Both the position numbers and the translations under genes were made by a program. The notes below the pieces were generated by a model. That model made no database searches and was not told where the DNA came from. It was given only the letters and a program-made list of their open reading frames with translations. 64,000 nucleotides of DNA from Sandaracinobacteroides sayramensis (GTDB taxonomy: Bacteria; Pseudomonadota; Alphaproteobacteria; Sphingomonadales; Sphingomonadaceae), in assembly GCF_022014495.1 (NCBI RefSeq), contig NZ_JAKLSQ010000013.1, forward strand, positions 124,001-188,000, given 5' to 3'. Shown here in pieces: positions 14,829 to 27,587 of the stretch (position 1 is the stretch's first letter; the number at the start of each line of letters is the position of its first letter).

Positions 14829-15226
14829 CAGAAAACCCCCGGCCCGGCGAAGTGGAAGACCGCCCAGAAGGCGACGGTGAGCAGCACCGAGCCGATCCAG
14901 ACCCAGGTGGCGCTGAGCTTCGAGACGCCGAGCTGGTAGCCCCAGCCCGAGTCCATCGCCAGGTGGCGGACGCCGGAAAGCAGGTGCTGGAAGGCGGCCC
15001 AGCTCAGGCCGATCCAGATGATCCAGCCGAAGACGCTGCCGGCGAAGGCGGAGAAGGTGGCATAGGCTTCCGCCGAGGTGGCGGTGGCGGCAAGCCACCA
15101 GGCGAACAGCGTGAGCCCCGCGAACACCAGGCCGTTGCCGGTGATGCGGTGGGCGATGGACGTGATCGCATGCACCCGCCATTTCCAGATGGACAGGTGC
15201 GGCGAAAGCGGTCTGTTGTCAGCCAT
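14828..15226 (-). CDS. sdhC: Succinate dehydrogenase cytochrome b556 subunit
   Basis: The 132-residue protein has three transmembrane helices. It begins MADNRPLSPHLSIWKW and contains SIAHRITGNGLV (quinone-site Ser/Arg motif) and HLLSGVRHLAMDSG with the haem-ligand histidine. It is the first gene of sdhCDAB, preceded by AAGGGG. Its promoter must lie in the 339-base gap shared with divergent pnuC. Confidence 0.94.
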   Translation of the reverse strand: MADNRPLSPHLSIWKWRVHAITSIAHRITGNGLVFAGLTLFAWWLAATATSAEAYATFSAFAGSVFGWIIWIGLSWAAFQHLLSGVRHLAMDSGWGYQLGVSKLSATWVWIGSVLLTVAFWAVFHFAGPGVF

Positions 15227-15565
15227 GCCGGCGAAATCCCCTTGGTCTCTTTGCGGCCTCCATTGATCGGAAATCGTGCGCCATGCAACAGTCGAGGCGC
15301 TCCAAGGGCGGAGCAGCGACTTTTCCATATCAGTTATGCGCTGAACGCATAGCTTGGCCGCATCGCCAATTGTCGGGCCGATCGACAGGCCGGCGCGTAG
15401 CGCAACGGCCGGCTTGCCTTCGTCCGCAGGCTCGCGCATGCATCGGGGCAACAAGCAAAAGATTCTCAGGGTCGCAACGCATATCCGAACTTCTCTCCCC
15501 CCTGGCTTCAGCCTCGCCTCGGACCTGACGGCCCGGCAATCCGGCTTGGGGTGGAGCGCCGGCGG
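15227..15565. promoter_or_regulatory. Divergent sdhC/pnuC intergenic region with an inverted repeat
   Basis: No gene is supported here. The region must hold the promoters of sdhC (minus) and pnuC (plus). The clearest structure is TATGCG-CTGAA-CGCATA at 15335-15351, an inverted repeat about 110 bases upstream of sdhC that could be an operator. I found no riboswitch I can defend. Confidence 0.45.
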
Positions 15566-16132
15566 GTGAGCGCATCCCTGGAAATTCTGGCCGCCGGGCT
15601 GTTGCTGGCCAATGTGTGGCTGGTCGCCCGCCGGTCGCTTTGGAACTATGCCTTCGGGATCGCGGCGGTTTCGCTTTACGCCTGCGTCTTCTGGGAAGCG
15701 CGGCTCTATGCGGTGTTCGGGCTGCAATTCCTGTTCCTGGGGCTGAACATCTATGGCCTTATCAACTGGCGGCGGGCGCGGGACGCGGAGGGCGGCGTGC
15801 CGGTCGTGCGGATGACGGGCCTGGAGAAGGCCTCGACGCTGCTGGGCGTTCTGTTGCTGGCGGCGGCCGTCGGCTGGCTGCTGGTGCGGACGACCGACGC
15901 CGCCAGCCCATTCTGGGACAGCCTGGCGACCGCGCTTTCGCTTTCGGCGCAATATTGGCAGGCGCGGCGGCGGGTGGAGACCTGGGGGCTGTGGGCGCTG
16001 GTGAATCTGGTGTCCGTCGGCCTCTACGCAACGCAGGCGCTCTGGGCTACAGCGGCCGTCTATGCGGCGCTGCTGGCGGTCGCATTCTATGGGTGGCGGG
16101 CCTGGAAACGGGCGGCGAACGGGGACGGATGA
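15566..16132 (+). CDS. pnuC: PnuC-family nicotinamide riboside transporter
   Basis: This inner-membrane protein of about 188 residues has six to seven hydrophobic helices. It shows the PnuC pattern NVWLVARRSLWNYAFGIAAV (part) near the N-terminus and FLGLNIYGLINWRRA in the middle. PnuC proteins pass nicotinamide riboside (some relatives thiamine) by facilitated diffusion, driven by intracellular phosphorylation. The next gene is a NadR-type kinase, which favours the NAD role. GTG at 15566 has GGAG at good spacing. A GTG at 15551 is the alternative. Confidence 0.87.
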   Translation: MSASLEILAAGLLLANVWLVARRSLWNYAFGIAAVSLYACVFWEARLYAVFGLQFLFLGLNIYGLINWRRARDAEGGVPVVRMTGLEKASTLLGVLLLAAAVGWLLVRTTDAASPFWDSLATALSLSAQYWQARRRVETWGLWALVNLVSVGLYATQALWATAAVYAALLAVAFYGWRAWKRAANGDG

Positions 16133-16641
16133 TGTTGAGGGTGACGCTTTCGGGCGTGGAATCGGTCGGCAAGTCGACGATGGCCGCAAGGCTCGCGAAG
16201 CATTTCGGCGGCATCCTGATCCTGGAGTTCGGGCGGACCTACACCGAGCAGCTCCGCCGCAACCTGACGCTGGAAGACCATTATGCCATAGCCGAGGGGC
16301 ATGAGATCGCCGCCGATCAGGCCGCCAGCGCCAGCCCGCGCCTGCTGGTGGAAGACACCGACATCGTGATGACGACCGCCTGGACGACGATGCTGTTCGG
16401 CGGCCGCGACGCGATATTGTCCAGCCGCGACAGCCGCGCCGACCTGCATCTGCTGCTGTGCCCCGACGTGCCCTTCGTGGCGGACAAGGTGCGGATGTTC
16501 GGCGACCCCGCCGAGCGGATGCGCTTCCATTCCATCGTGCTGGAGGAATTCGCCGCGCGCGGCCTGCCCTTTGTGCAGGTGGAAGGGCTTTGGGAGGCGC
16601 GCTGGGCGACCGCCGTGAAGGCGATCGGCGCGCGGCTTTGA
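16129..16641 (+). CDS. NadR-like ribosylnicotinamide kinase (AAA ATPase)
   Basis: The 170-residue P-loop protein has Walker A in SGVESVGKST (residues 8-17), then EFGRTY and VEDTDIVMTTAW. These match the ribosylnicotinamide kinase domain of NadR without its adenylyltransferase or helix-turn-helix parts. It would trap nicotinamide riboside as NMN after PnuC import. The ATG overlaps the pnuC stop as ATGA. The assignment is by family and context. Confidence 0.8.
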   Translation: MMLRVTLSGVESVGKSTMAARLAKHFGGILILEFGRTYTEQLRRNLTLEDHYAIAEGHEIAADQAASASPRLLVEDTDIVMTTAWTTMLFGGRDAILSSRDSRADLHLLLCPDVPFVADKVRMFGDPAERMRFHSIVLEEFAARGLPFVQVEGLWEARWATAVKAIGARL

Positions 16642-16646
16642 CCTCC

Positions 16647-17600
16647 ATGCTGGCCACCCTGCCCTGCACCCGGGCCGAGGCGGACGCCGCCGCGCTGATG
16701 GACGAGCCCTTCCCCGGCTTCGACCCAGCGCCGACGCTGGCGGCGGCCGAGGATGGGGAGAGCTGGGAGCTGCGCCTCTATTTCGAGGGCGAGGCCGATC
16801 CGGACATGCTGGCGGCCTTTCAGGCTCTGGCGCCTTCCTCCGGGCTGGCGCCGTTGGTGGGGCCGGTGCCTGATCTCGACTGGGTGACGCTGTCCCAGGC
16901 CGGGCTGGAGCCGGTGAGCATCGGCCGTTTCCATGTGCACACCGGCGAGCGGGCGGGCAGCGCGAGGCCCGGGCAATGGCCGATCCGCATCGACGCCGGC
17001 CTTGCCTTCGGGACGGGACAGCATGCGACGACCGCCGGCTGCGTGGCGATGGCGACGCGGCTTTCGCGGGTGGCGGCGAAGCGCAATGTGCTGGACGTGG
17101 GGACGGGCTCCGGGCTGCTGGCGTTTGCCGCGCACAAGCTGTTCCCGCAGGCGCGGCTGACGGCCGCCGATCTCGATCCCGTCGCGGTGAAGGTGGCGGT
17201 GGAGAATGCGCGGCTGAACGCCGTGCCGCTTGGGCGCGGGCGCGGGGCCATCGCCCTGCTGCCGGCGCCGGGAGTGGAGCATCCGCTGATCGGCGCGCGG
17301 GCGCCCTATGATCTGGTGTTCGCCAATATATTGGCCGGGCCGCTGGTGGCGCTGGCGCCTTCGCTTTCCGCCGTGGTGGCGCGCGGCGGGCATCTGATCC
17401 TGGCCGGGCTGTTGCAGCCGCAGGCGGCGAAGGTGATCGCCGCCTATCGGGCGCAGGGGCTGCGGCTGGTGGATCGTTCGCCGCGCGCCGAGTGGCCGGT
17501 GCTGCTGTTCCGCAAGGAGAAGCCTGCGAACCGGCGGGCGGCGATGCGCGGGGCAAGGCGGGAGACCGCCGGGCGCGGGTGGCAGATCGACAGTTTGTAA
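16647..17600 (+). CDS. prmA: Ribosomal protein L11 methyltransferase
   Basis: The 317-residue protein methylates ribosomal protein L11. The SAM-binding motif NVLDVGTGSGLLAFAAHKLF is near residue 150, the acidic motif LTAADLDPVAV follows, and NILAGPLVALAP matches the family's substrate loop. FGTGQHATTAGC before the SAM motif is diagnostic of PrmA. The chosen ATG lies five bases past the kinase stop, and a TTG at 16638 is possible. Confidence 0.9.
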   Translation: MLATLPCTRAEADAAALMDEPFPGFDPAPTLAAAEDGESWELRLYFEGEADPDMLAAFQALAPSSGLAPLVGPVPDLDWVTLSQAGLEPVSIGRFHVHTGERAGSARPGQWPIRIDAGLAFGTGQHATTAGCVAMATRLSRVAAKRNVLDVGTGSGLLAFAAHKLFPQARLTAADLDPVAVKVAVENARLNAVPLGRGRGAIALLPAPGVEHPLIGARAPYDLVFANILAGPLVALAPSLSAVVARGGHLILAGLLQPQAAKVIAAYRAQGLRLVDRSPRAEWPVLLFRKEKPANRRAAMRGARRETAGRGWQIDSL

Positions 17601-17614
17601 GAACCCACCGAGTT

Positions 17615-17645
17615 CCGTCACCCTGGGTTTGACCCGGGGTGACGG
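17615..17645. terminator. Hairpin between convergent prmA and ligA, related to the palindromic repeat
   Basis: CCGTCACCCTGGG and CCCGGGGTGACGG form a 13-bp stem with one G:T pair around a 5-base loop. It lies between two genes reading toward each other, so it may serve both. The sequence is a half-unit of the repeats at 9011 and 28478. Confidence 0.65.
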
Positions 17646-17662
17646 GTGTGAGTGGGGAGTGG

Positions 17663-21906
<4,244 letters not shown>

Positions 21907-21964
21907 CCGCCGTTTTCAGCCCCGTTTCATGGGCCGACCCCGGCCGCAGCTTTCGGATTCCTCG

Positions 21965-23407
21965 ATGCCAGACGCAAGCGATTCCATCCTTCCCGACTAT
22001 CAGGGCCTGCCGCGCCCGGTGACGCGCTTCGCCCCCTCCCCCACCGGCTATCTGCACATTGGCGGGGCGCGGACGGCGCTGTTCAACTATCTCTATGCGC
22101 GCCGGCACGGCGGCACCTTCCTGCTTCGGATCGAGGATACCGACCGGGCGCGCTCTACCGAGGATGCGATCGGCAAGATCCTGGACGGCATGGCCTGGCT
22201 CGGCCTCGACGCCGACAGGCCGCCGCTTTTCCAGTTCGCCCGCGCCGACCGGCACGCCGCCATCGCCCATCGCCTGCTGGCCGAAGGCAGGGCCTATCGC
22301 TGCTATGCGACGGCGCAGGAGCTGGAAGCGATGCGCGAGGCGCAGAAGGCAAAGGGATTGCCGCAGCGCTACGACGGGCGCTGGCGCGGGCGCACGGACT
22401 GGCCGGAGGGGCAGCCCTATGTCGTGCGGCTGCAGGCGCCGCAGGATGGCGAGACGGTGATCGACGACCAGGTGCAGGGCCGGGTGCGGCAGGCGAACGG
22501 CGAGCTCGACGATTTCGTGCTGCTCCGCTCGGACGGGACGCCCACCTATATGCTGGCGGTGGTGGTGGACGACCATGACATGGGCGTTTCGCATGTGATC
22601 CGGGGCGACGACCATCTGACGAACACGTTCCGGCAACTGGCGCTGATCCGCGCGCTCGGCTGGCCGGAGCCGGTTTATGCGCATGTGCCGATGATCCACG
22701 GGCCGGACGGCGCCAAGCTTTCCAAGCGCCATGGCGCGCTGGGGGTGGAAGCCTATCGCGACGAGATGGGCATCCTGCCGGAAGCGCTGGAGAATTATCT
22801 GCTTCGGCTGGGCTGGGCGCATGGCGATACCGAGCTTGTCGCCCGCGCAGAGGCGGCGAAGCTGTTCGATCTGGATGGCGTCGGCCGCTCGCCGGGGCGG
22901 TTCGACCTGAAGAAGCTGGAAAGCGTGAACGCGCATTATCTGAAGCTGGCCGACAATGGGCGGCTGGCCGGGCTGGCCGCGCCGCGCATGGAAGCGCTTC
23001 TGGGGCGGGAATTGAGCGACTCGCAGCGCGATCTGCTGCTTCGCAGCATGGATGAGCTGAAGCCGAGGGCCAAAAACCTCAATGAGTTGGCAGGGTCGGC
23101 CCTGTTTCTCGTTCGCAGCCGCCCGCTTCCCATGGACGAAGGCGCCGCAAAGTTGCTAGACGACGCCGGCCTCAAGCTCCTTGGCGAGGTGAAGGCGGCG
23201 CTGGAAGCCGCGCCGCAGTGGGAGCGGGAGGCGCTGGAAGCGACCGCAAAGCAGGTCGCCGAGGCAGCCGGACTGGGGTTGGGCAAGGTGGCGGGGCCGC
23301 TTCGGGCGGCGCTCACCGGCCAGACGGCCAGCCCCAGCGTGTTCGCCATCCTGGCGCTGCTGGGCCGGGAAGAAAGCTTGGGGCGCATCACGGATGCGCT
23401 GAAATGA
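21965..23407 (+). CDS. gltX: Glutamyl-tRNA synthetase
   Basis: The 480-residue class I synthetase charges tRNA-Glu. The HIGH-type motif is in [20 protein letters not shown] near residue 30 and the KMSKS-type motif is [10 protein letters not shown] near residue 250. The C-terminal anticodon-binding helical domain is complete. I start at the ATG at 21965 ([10 protein letters not shown]). The frame is open further upstream, including an ATG at 21929. Whether it charges tRNA-Gln as well cannot be told here. Confidence 0.94.
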   Translation: MPDASDSILPDYQGLPRPVTRFAPSPTGYLHIGGARTALFNYLYARRHGGTFLLRIEDTDRARSTEDAIGKILDGMAWLGLDADRPPLFQFARADRHAAIAHRLLAEGRAYRCYATAQELEAMREAQKAKGLPQRYDGRWRGRTDWPEGQPYVVRLQAPQDGETVIDDQVQGRVRQANGELDDFVLLRSDGTPTYMLAVVVDDHDMGVSHVIRGDDHLTNTFRQLALIRALGWPEPVYAHVPMIHGPDGAKLSKRHGALGVEAYRDEMGILPEALENYLLRLGWAHGDTELVARAEAAKLFDLDGVGRSPGRFDLKKLESVNAHYLKLADNGRLAGLAAPRMEALLGRELSDSQRDLLLRSMDELKPRAKNLNELAGSALFLVRSRPLPMDEGAAKLLDDAGLKLLGEVKAALEAAPQWEREALEATAKQVAEAAGLGLGKVAGPLRAALTGQTASPSVFAILALLGREESLGRITDALK

Positions 23408-23465
23408 GGAACAGGCCGCCCCTTCCATGGGGGTCGATGCCAAACGGGTGCGGAAAGGTGCAGGA

Positions 23466-24749
23466 ATGAGCGAACTGGCCAAGATCACGCTGGGCGACAA
23501 GAGCGTCGACCTTCCGGTGAGGGACGGCAGCATCGGCCCGCAGGTGGTCGATATCCGCAAGCTTTACGGGCAGACGGGGGCCTTCACCTTCGACCCCGGC
23601 TTCACCTCCACGGCGTCCTGCGAATCCGCCATCACCTATATCGACGGCGACGAAGGCGTGCTGCTGCACCGCGGCTACCCGATCGAGCAGCTGGCCGAGA
23701 ATTCCAGCTTCATGGAAGTCGCCTATCTGCTGACCGAGGGCGAGCTTCCGACCGCCGAGGATCTGAAGCGCTTCGAATACACCATCAGCCGCCACACGAT
23801 GGTGCATGAGCAGCTTCTGCAATTCTACCGCGGCTTCCGCCGCGACGCGCACCCGATGGCCATCATGTGCGGCGTGGTCGGCGCGCTTTCCGCCTTCTAC
23901 CACGACTCGACCGACATCGACGATCCGAAGCAGCGGATGATCGCCAGCAACCGGCTGATCGCCAAGATGCCGACGATCGCCGCCATGGCTTACAAATATT
24001 CGGTGGGCCAGCCCTTCGTTTACCCGGATAACTCGCTTTCCTACACCGGCAACTTCCTGAAGATGACCTTCGGCGTGCCGGCCGAAAGCTATCAGGTGGA
24101 CCCGGTGATCGAGCGGGCGATGGACCGCATCTTCATCCTGCACGCCGACCATGAACAGAACGCCTCCACCTCGACGGTGCGTCTGGCGGGTTCTTCGGGC
24201 GCCAACCCGTTTGCCTGCATCGCCGCCGGTATCGCCTGCCTGTGGGGGCCGGCGCATGGCGGCGCGAACGAGGCGGCGCTGAACATGCTGCGCGAGATCG
24301 GCCGGCCGGAGCGCATCCCGGAATATATCGCCCGCGCCAAGGACAAGGACGACCCGTTCCGGCTGATGGGCTTCGGCCACCGCGTCTACAAGAATTACGA
24401 CCCGCGCGCGACGGTGATGCAGCAGACGGCGAAGGAAGTTCTGGAGAAGCTGGGCGTCACCGATCCGGTGTTCGACGTGGCCCGCGAACTGGAGCAGATC
24501 GCGCTGAAGGACGAGTATTTCGTTTCGAAGAAGCTGTATCCGAACGTCGATTTCTATTCAGGCATCATCCTGTCGGCGATCGGCTTCCCGACCAGCATGT
24601 TCACCGTGCTGTTCGCGCTGGCCCGCACCGTCGGCTGGGTGGCGCAATGGAACGAGATGATCGGCGACCCCGAGCAGAAGATCGGCCGCCCGCGCCAGCT
24701 CTACACGGGTTCGCCGCGCCGGGATTATGTGGCGATCGACAAGCGCTGA
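23466..24749 (+). CDS. gltA: Citrate synthase (type II)
   Basis: The 427-residue enzyme condenses acetyl-CoA and oxaloacetate. Active-site motifs are [20 protein letters not shown] near residue 225, [14 protein letters not shown] near residue 303 and [10 protein letters not shown] near residue 360, which carries the catalytic Asp. The length and N-terminal beta-rich domain fit the hexameric, NADH-sensitive type. The ATG at 23466 follows an AGGA sequence 58 bases after gltX, so the two may be co-transcribed. Confidence 0.97.
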   Translation: MSELAKITLGDKSVDLPVRDGSIGPQVVDIRKLYGQTGAFTFDPGFTSTASCESAITYIDGDEGVLLHRGYPIEQLAENSSFMEVAYLLTEGELPTAEDLKRFEYTISRHTMVHEQLLQFYRGFRRDAHPMAIMCGVVGALSAFYHDSTDIDDPKQRMIASNRLIAKMPTIAAMAYKYSVGQPFVYPDNSLSYTGNFLKMTFGVPAESYQVDPVIERAMDRIFILHADHEQNASTSTVRLAGSSGANPFACIAAGIACLWGPAHGGANEAALNMLREIGRPERIPEYIARAKDKDDPFRLMGFGHRVYKNYDPRATVMQQTAKEVLEKLGVTDPVFDVARELEQIALKDEYFVSKKLYPNVDFYSGIILSAIGFPTSMFTVLFALARTVGWVAQWNEMIGDPEQKIGRPRQLYTGSPRRDYVAIDKR

Positions 24750-24771
24750 GGGGTGTGCGTTCACTTATAAG

Positions 24772-24817
24772 GTCGGGGCGCTGCCCCGACACCCCGGCAG
24801 GGCGCCGCGCGCCCTGC
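24772..24817. terminator. Two GC-rich hairpins after gltA
   Basis: GTCGGGGC-GCT-GCCCCGAC (24772-24790) and GCAGGGCG-5-CGCCCTGC (24797-24817) form consecutive perfect stems. Neither is followed by a T-run. They end the GC-rich core before the AT-rich islet and may terminate gltA. Confidence 0.5.
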
Positions 24818-24839
24818 ACCCGCTCAAACCAACCTCAGA

Positions 24840-25370
24840 AACGCCGATACAGTTAAGAGAAAGCAAATCGCTAAAAATTAGCAAAAAATGAATTATAAAT
24901 GAATTCCAAGTTCTTGGAAATCATTTTTCAACTCTTCATGCTCTTCATTTATTTTTTCTATATACTCCAACCCCTTATTAGTAATTCTATATTGATCATA
25001 ATCAATCTTCTCCACGTATCCCCTTCCACATAAAGAAGATTTTTCACTTGGCCTCAGATTATTATTAATTCTAATTCGCCATCTTGACTCGTTCGGCCTT
25101 TTTTCATTTTTTCCTTTATCATAATTTGTTAATTCTAAATTTTTTTTAAGTTCCGCCTCCAATTTAGAAGTTGAGTATATATTTCCATCCTTCATTATTC
25201 TCAGCATTTCGTGCTTGAAATAATCTCCTGCGGCCTTTTCTTCATTTTTTGAACTCATTTCACCGCACCTTTCATATATTTTACAGAACAAAAATCCTTT
25301 TGGGTTAGAATTGTATAAAATTTCTCCTAATTTTCAATAGGAAATCCGGGGACAATATACTTAACTCGAT
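24840..25370. other. AT-rich islet in GC-rich chromosome
   Basis: Base use shifts sharply from GC-rich to AT-rich near 24840 and returns near 25370, in both the small gene and its flanks. No integrase, terminal repeat or target duplication is visible. The contrast suggests recent horizontal transfer, possibly a remnant of a larger insert. Confidence 0.8.
24893..25258 (-). CDS. Small winged-helix protein, Mrr N-terminal-like, in AT-rich islet
   Basis: The 121-residue acidic/basic protein has A/T-rich codons unlike any neighbour. Its middle (STSKLEAELKKNLELT ... RWRIRINNNLR ... GYVEKIDYDQYRITNKGLEYI) follows the pattern of the winged-helix domain found at the N-terminus of Mrr-type restriction enzymes. 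No nuclease domain is attached. The ATG at 25258 has AAAGGTG at good spacing. An ATG-like extension to 25291 is less likely. Function is unknown; a DNA-binding regulator or the remnant of a restriction system is possible. Confidence 0.7.
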   Translation of the reverse strand: MSSKNEEKAAGDYFKHEMLRIMKDGNIYSTSKLEAELKKNLELTNYDKGKNEKRPNESRWRIRINNNLRPSEKSSLCGRGYVEKIDYDQYRITNKGLEYIEKINEEHEELKNDFQELGIHL

Positions 25371-25489
25371 CGACAGTGGAACTGCGGCGGGAGCAATGCC
25401 GCGCTGTGCTTCCGGCACGCCACCGCCTCCTTTAAGAAACGCCCAGACTGGTGTGTGGTGATCCTATCTTGCAGCGATTGGTATGGCAA

Positions 25490-25499
25490 CGTATATACG
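25490..25499. promoter_or_regulatory. Palindrome upstream of the toxin-antitoxin pair
   Basis: The perfect palindrome CGTATATACG lies 27 bases before the antitoxin start. Ribbon-helix-helix antitoxins usually repress their own operon at such sites, so it is a candidate operator. Confidence 0.5.
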
Positions 25500-25525
25500 A
25501 TGTCATTATCGACGGAGGTGCGATC

Positions 25526-25804
25526 ATGGCGAAGGAAGCCGTTTTCACGATGAAGCTGGAAGCCGACCTGCGGGCGGACTTCATGGCCGAAACCGAATCC
25601 CTGCATCGCCCGGCCTCGCAGGTCGTGCGCGAACTTATGCGGGAGTTCGTGGAGCGCCAGCGCCACAAACGGGCGCATGGCCTGTTCGTCGAGCAAAAGG
25701 TGGCGGTGGCGCGTGAGTCGATGCAGGCGGGACACGGCCATGACCATGATGAGGTCGAAGCGGATTTCGCCGGCCGCCGTGCGCGGATCGCCGACCAGGC
25801 GTGA
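25526..25804 (+). CDS. Ribbon-helix-helix antitoxin (ParD-like)
   Basis: The 92-residue protein begins MAKEAVFTMKLEADLRADFM, a beta strand followed by helices with RPASQVVRELMREFVERQ, typical of a ribbon-helix-helix DNA-binding fold. The C-terminal half is charged and His/Asp-rich (HGHDHDEVEAD) and would wrap the toxin. GGAGGTG at proper spacing fixes the ATG at 25526. It overlaps the toxin by four bases, the normal order for a type II module. Confidence 0.85.
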   Translation: MAKEAVFTMKLEADLRADFMAETESLHRPASQVVRELMREFVERQRHKRAHGLFVEQKVAVARESMQAGHGHDHDEVEADFAGRRARIADQA

Positions 25805-26082
25805 AGGTCCGGTGGACGCCGGAGGCGCGGCAGGACCGTGCGGACATATGGGACTATCTGGCCGCACGCGATGAGAAGGCAGCCGTTCGGATCGACGGCC
25901 TGATAAGCGAGGCCGTCGCCCAGCTCGCCGATTTCCCGATGCTGGGCCATGAGGGCGAAGTGGCTGGAACCCGCGAACTCACGCCGCACAGCAGCTACCG
26001 ATTGGTCTATGAGATAGACAGCGACACGGTTTGGATTCTCACGGTCATTCATAGCAGACGCCAGTGGCCACCATTGCGCTAG
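25801..26082 (+). CDS. RelE/ParE-family toxin
   Basis: The 93-residue protein shows the ParE/RelE superfamily pattern: VRWTPEARQDRADIWDYLAA at the N-terminus, PMLGHEGEVAGTRELTPHSSYRLVYEI in the middle and VWILTVIHSRRQWPP at the end. Members block either gyrase or translation; the sequence alone does not decide which. It starts with GTG overlapping the antitoxin stop (GTGA). The pair lies just beside the AT-rich islet. Confidence 0.88.
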   Translation: MKVRWTPEARQDRADIWDYLAARDEKAAVRIDGLISEAVAQLADFPMLGHEGEVAGTRELTPHSSYRLVYEIDSDTVWILTVIHSRRQWPPLR

Positions 26083-26175
26083 CGTGGCGCGTGCCGGCAA
26101 TACGGCCTTCCTGGCTGCGAGGGTGAAAGTGATTGGTGAGACACCAAGGGGACAATGAGGTGTAGCCAGCTGCTT

Positions 26176-27234
26176 TCACGCCGCCTCATTCGCCGCTTTC
26201 AGCCCCATCCGCTTCATTTTCTCCACCAGCGTCGTCCTGTTCAGGCCCAGCAGGCGGGCGGATTCGGCGATCGTGCCGTTGGAGGCAGCCAGCGCCTGCG
26301 CGATCAGAGTAGCCTCCGCTTCCGCCAGCAGGCTTTTCAGCGCCATCGGCTTCAGGCCAAGGCTGTCCGCCTGCAACCGGGCCGCCAGATCAGCCGGGCG
26401 GGGTGTCGGAGTTGCGCCCTGCCCTGTCAGCCATTGCGGCATCAGCCGGCGGCGGGGGTGAAGCAGGCGAGTGACGGCTTCGGCATTCAGCGCATGCTCG
26501 CCAAGGGCCAGTGCGCGCTCGACAAGGTTGCGAAGCTCGCGCAGGTTTCCGGGCCAGTCGTGCGCGGTCAGCATGGCAAGGCCGCATTCGCTGAGAAGCA
26601 GGCGCTGCCTCGAAACGGCCGCGAAATGGGTTATGAGGGCCGGAATATCCCCCACGCGGGCCGCAAGCGGCGGCAGGTCCAGCCAGACGACAGCTAAGCG
26701 CCAGTAGAGGTCGGCGCGGAAACGGCCTTCGGCGACCGCCTGCTCCAGATCGACATTGGTGGCGGCGACCAGCCGGAAATCGACCGGAACCGGCCTGCTG
26801 GCGCCCAGACGCTGGACTTCGCGGCTTTCCAGCACCCGCAGCAACTTCACTTGCAGCGGCAGCGGCAGGTCGCCGATTTCGTCCAGGAACAAGGTGCCGC
26901 CATTGGCGGCTTCCAGGCGGCCGATCCGGGCTTTGCTGGCGCCGGTGTAGGCGCCGGCCTCCGCGCCGAACAGTTCCGCCTCGGCCAGTTCATGCGGGAT
27001 GGCGCCGCAGTTCACCGCTTCGAACGGGCCGCCCGCGCGCGAGCTGGCGGCGTGCAGCGCGCGGGCGGCGTTTTCCTTGCCCGTGCCCGACGGCCCCGTG
27101 ATTAGAACCGTCGCCTCGGCGGAGGCGACACGCGCGATCGTCTCCCGCAACTGGCACATGGCCGGCGACGTGCCGATCAGATCCGCCGACACGCGCTGGC
27201 GGGCGCGGCCGGGCTGGAGTGGAATCTCTCCCAT
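26176..27234 (-). CDS. Sigma-54-dependent activator without receiver domain
   Basis: The 352-residue protein is an AAA+ enhancer-binding protein. Walker A is GPSGTGKE (residues 47-54), the sigma-54 contact loop reads GAYTGA (94-99) where the usual form is GAFTGA, Walker B is GTLFLDEIG (113-121), and a Fis-type helix-turn-helix closes the protein (NGTIAESARLLGLNRTTLVEKM). There is no N-terminal sensor or receiver, so its activity is probably set by a partner protein or its level. The ATG at 27234 fits; the frame upstream continues but looks non-coding. Target genes are not evident. Confidence 0.88.
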   Translation of the reverse strand: MGEIPLQPGRARQRVSADLIGTSPAMCQLRETIARVASAEATVLITGPSGTGKENAARALHAASSRAGGPFEAVNCGAIPHELAEAELFGAEAGAYTGASKARIGRLEAANGGTLFLDEIGDLPLPLQVKLLRVLESREVQRLGASRPVPVDFRLVAATNVDLEQAVAEGRFRADLYWRLAVVWLDLPPLAARVGDIPALITHFAAVSRQRLLLSECGLAMLTAHDWPGNLRELRNLVERALALGEHALNAEAVTRLLHPRRRLMPQWLTGQGATPTPRPADLAARLQADSLGLKPMALKSLLAEAEATLIAQALAASNGTIAESARLLGLNRTTLVEKMKRMGLKAANEAA

Positions 27235-27587
27235 CCCCGTCCTTTCGCCCGGGCGCTGCCTGTGCCCGGCCCTTCCCCGGCCACGGCGCGCCCGGGTGCG
27301 GTGAGCAACCCGTTTTGCGGCCGGCTTTTCACGAGCCGACCTGAAACCGCGGCCATCGGCACAAGCCCGACAGCCGTTGACCACAAAGGCGGATCGTTCG
27401 CGCGGCTTGACCTTTCGGCCCCGCCGGGAGACGGTGCGCCCCGGGTCGGCGGAGGTGTTGGCATGGCTTTCCTGAAAGCTTGAGGCCGGCAACGTCCGCT
27501 CTGGGGGGGAATGCGGGGCGATCATGCCGGATGCCGCCTGCCCTACCGGGGGAAAATCGTTTTTTTCCAACGGACAAGGGCCTGCAA
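27235..27587. promoter_or_regulatory. Divergent gap between two regulator genes
   Basis: No gene is supported. The region separates the sigma-54 activator (minus) and the next regulator (plus). Visible features are a GCTTTC-CT-GAAAGC inverted repeat at 27466-27479 and a run of eight T at 27560-27567. No convincing -24/-12 promoter was found. Confidence 0.4.

Noticed and set aside
15420-15550. A TPP-like riboswitch upstream of pnuC
   Set aside because: ACCTGACGGCCCGGCAATCC resembles the end of the TPP element, but the CTGAGA core is missing on that strand and the stems do not form.
24978-24992. A further copy of the GTAATTC motif in the AT-rich islet
   Set aside because: It lies inside a coding region with A/T-rich codons, where the sequence is expected by chance, and has no partner 22-23 bases away. 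Likewise GAATTACGA inside btuB2 near 56061.
27455-27475. A sigma-54 promoter near TTGGCATGGCTTTCC
   Set aside because: The -24-like part is acceptable, but the -12 GC dinucleotide at the required spacing is missing.
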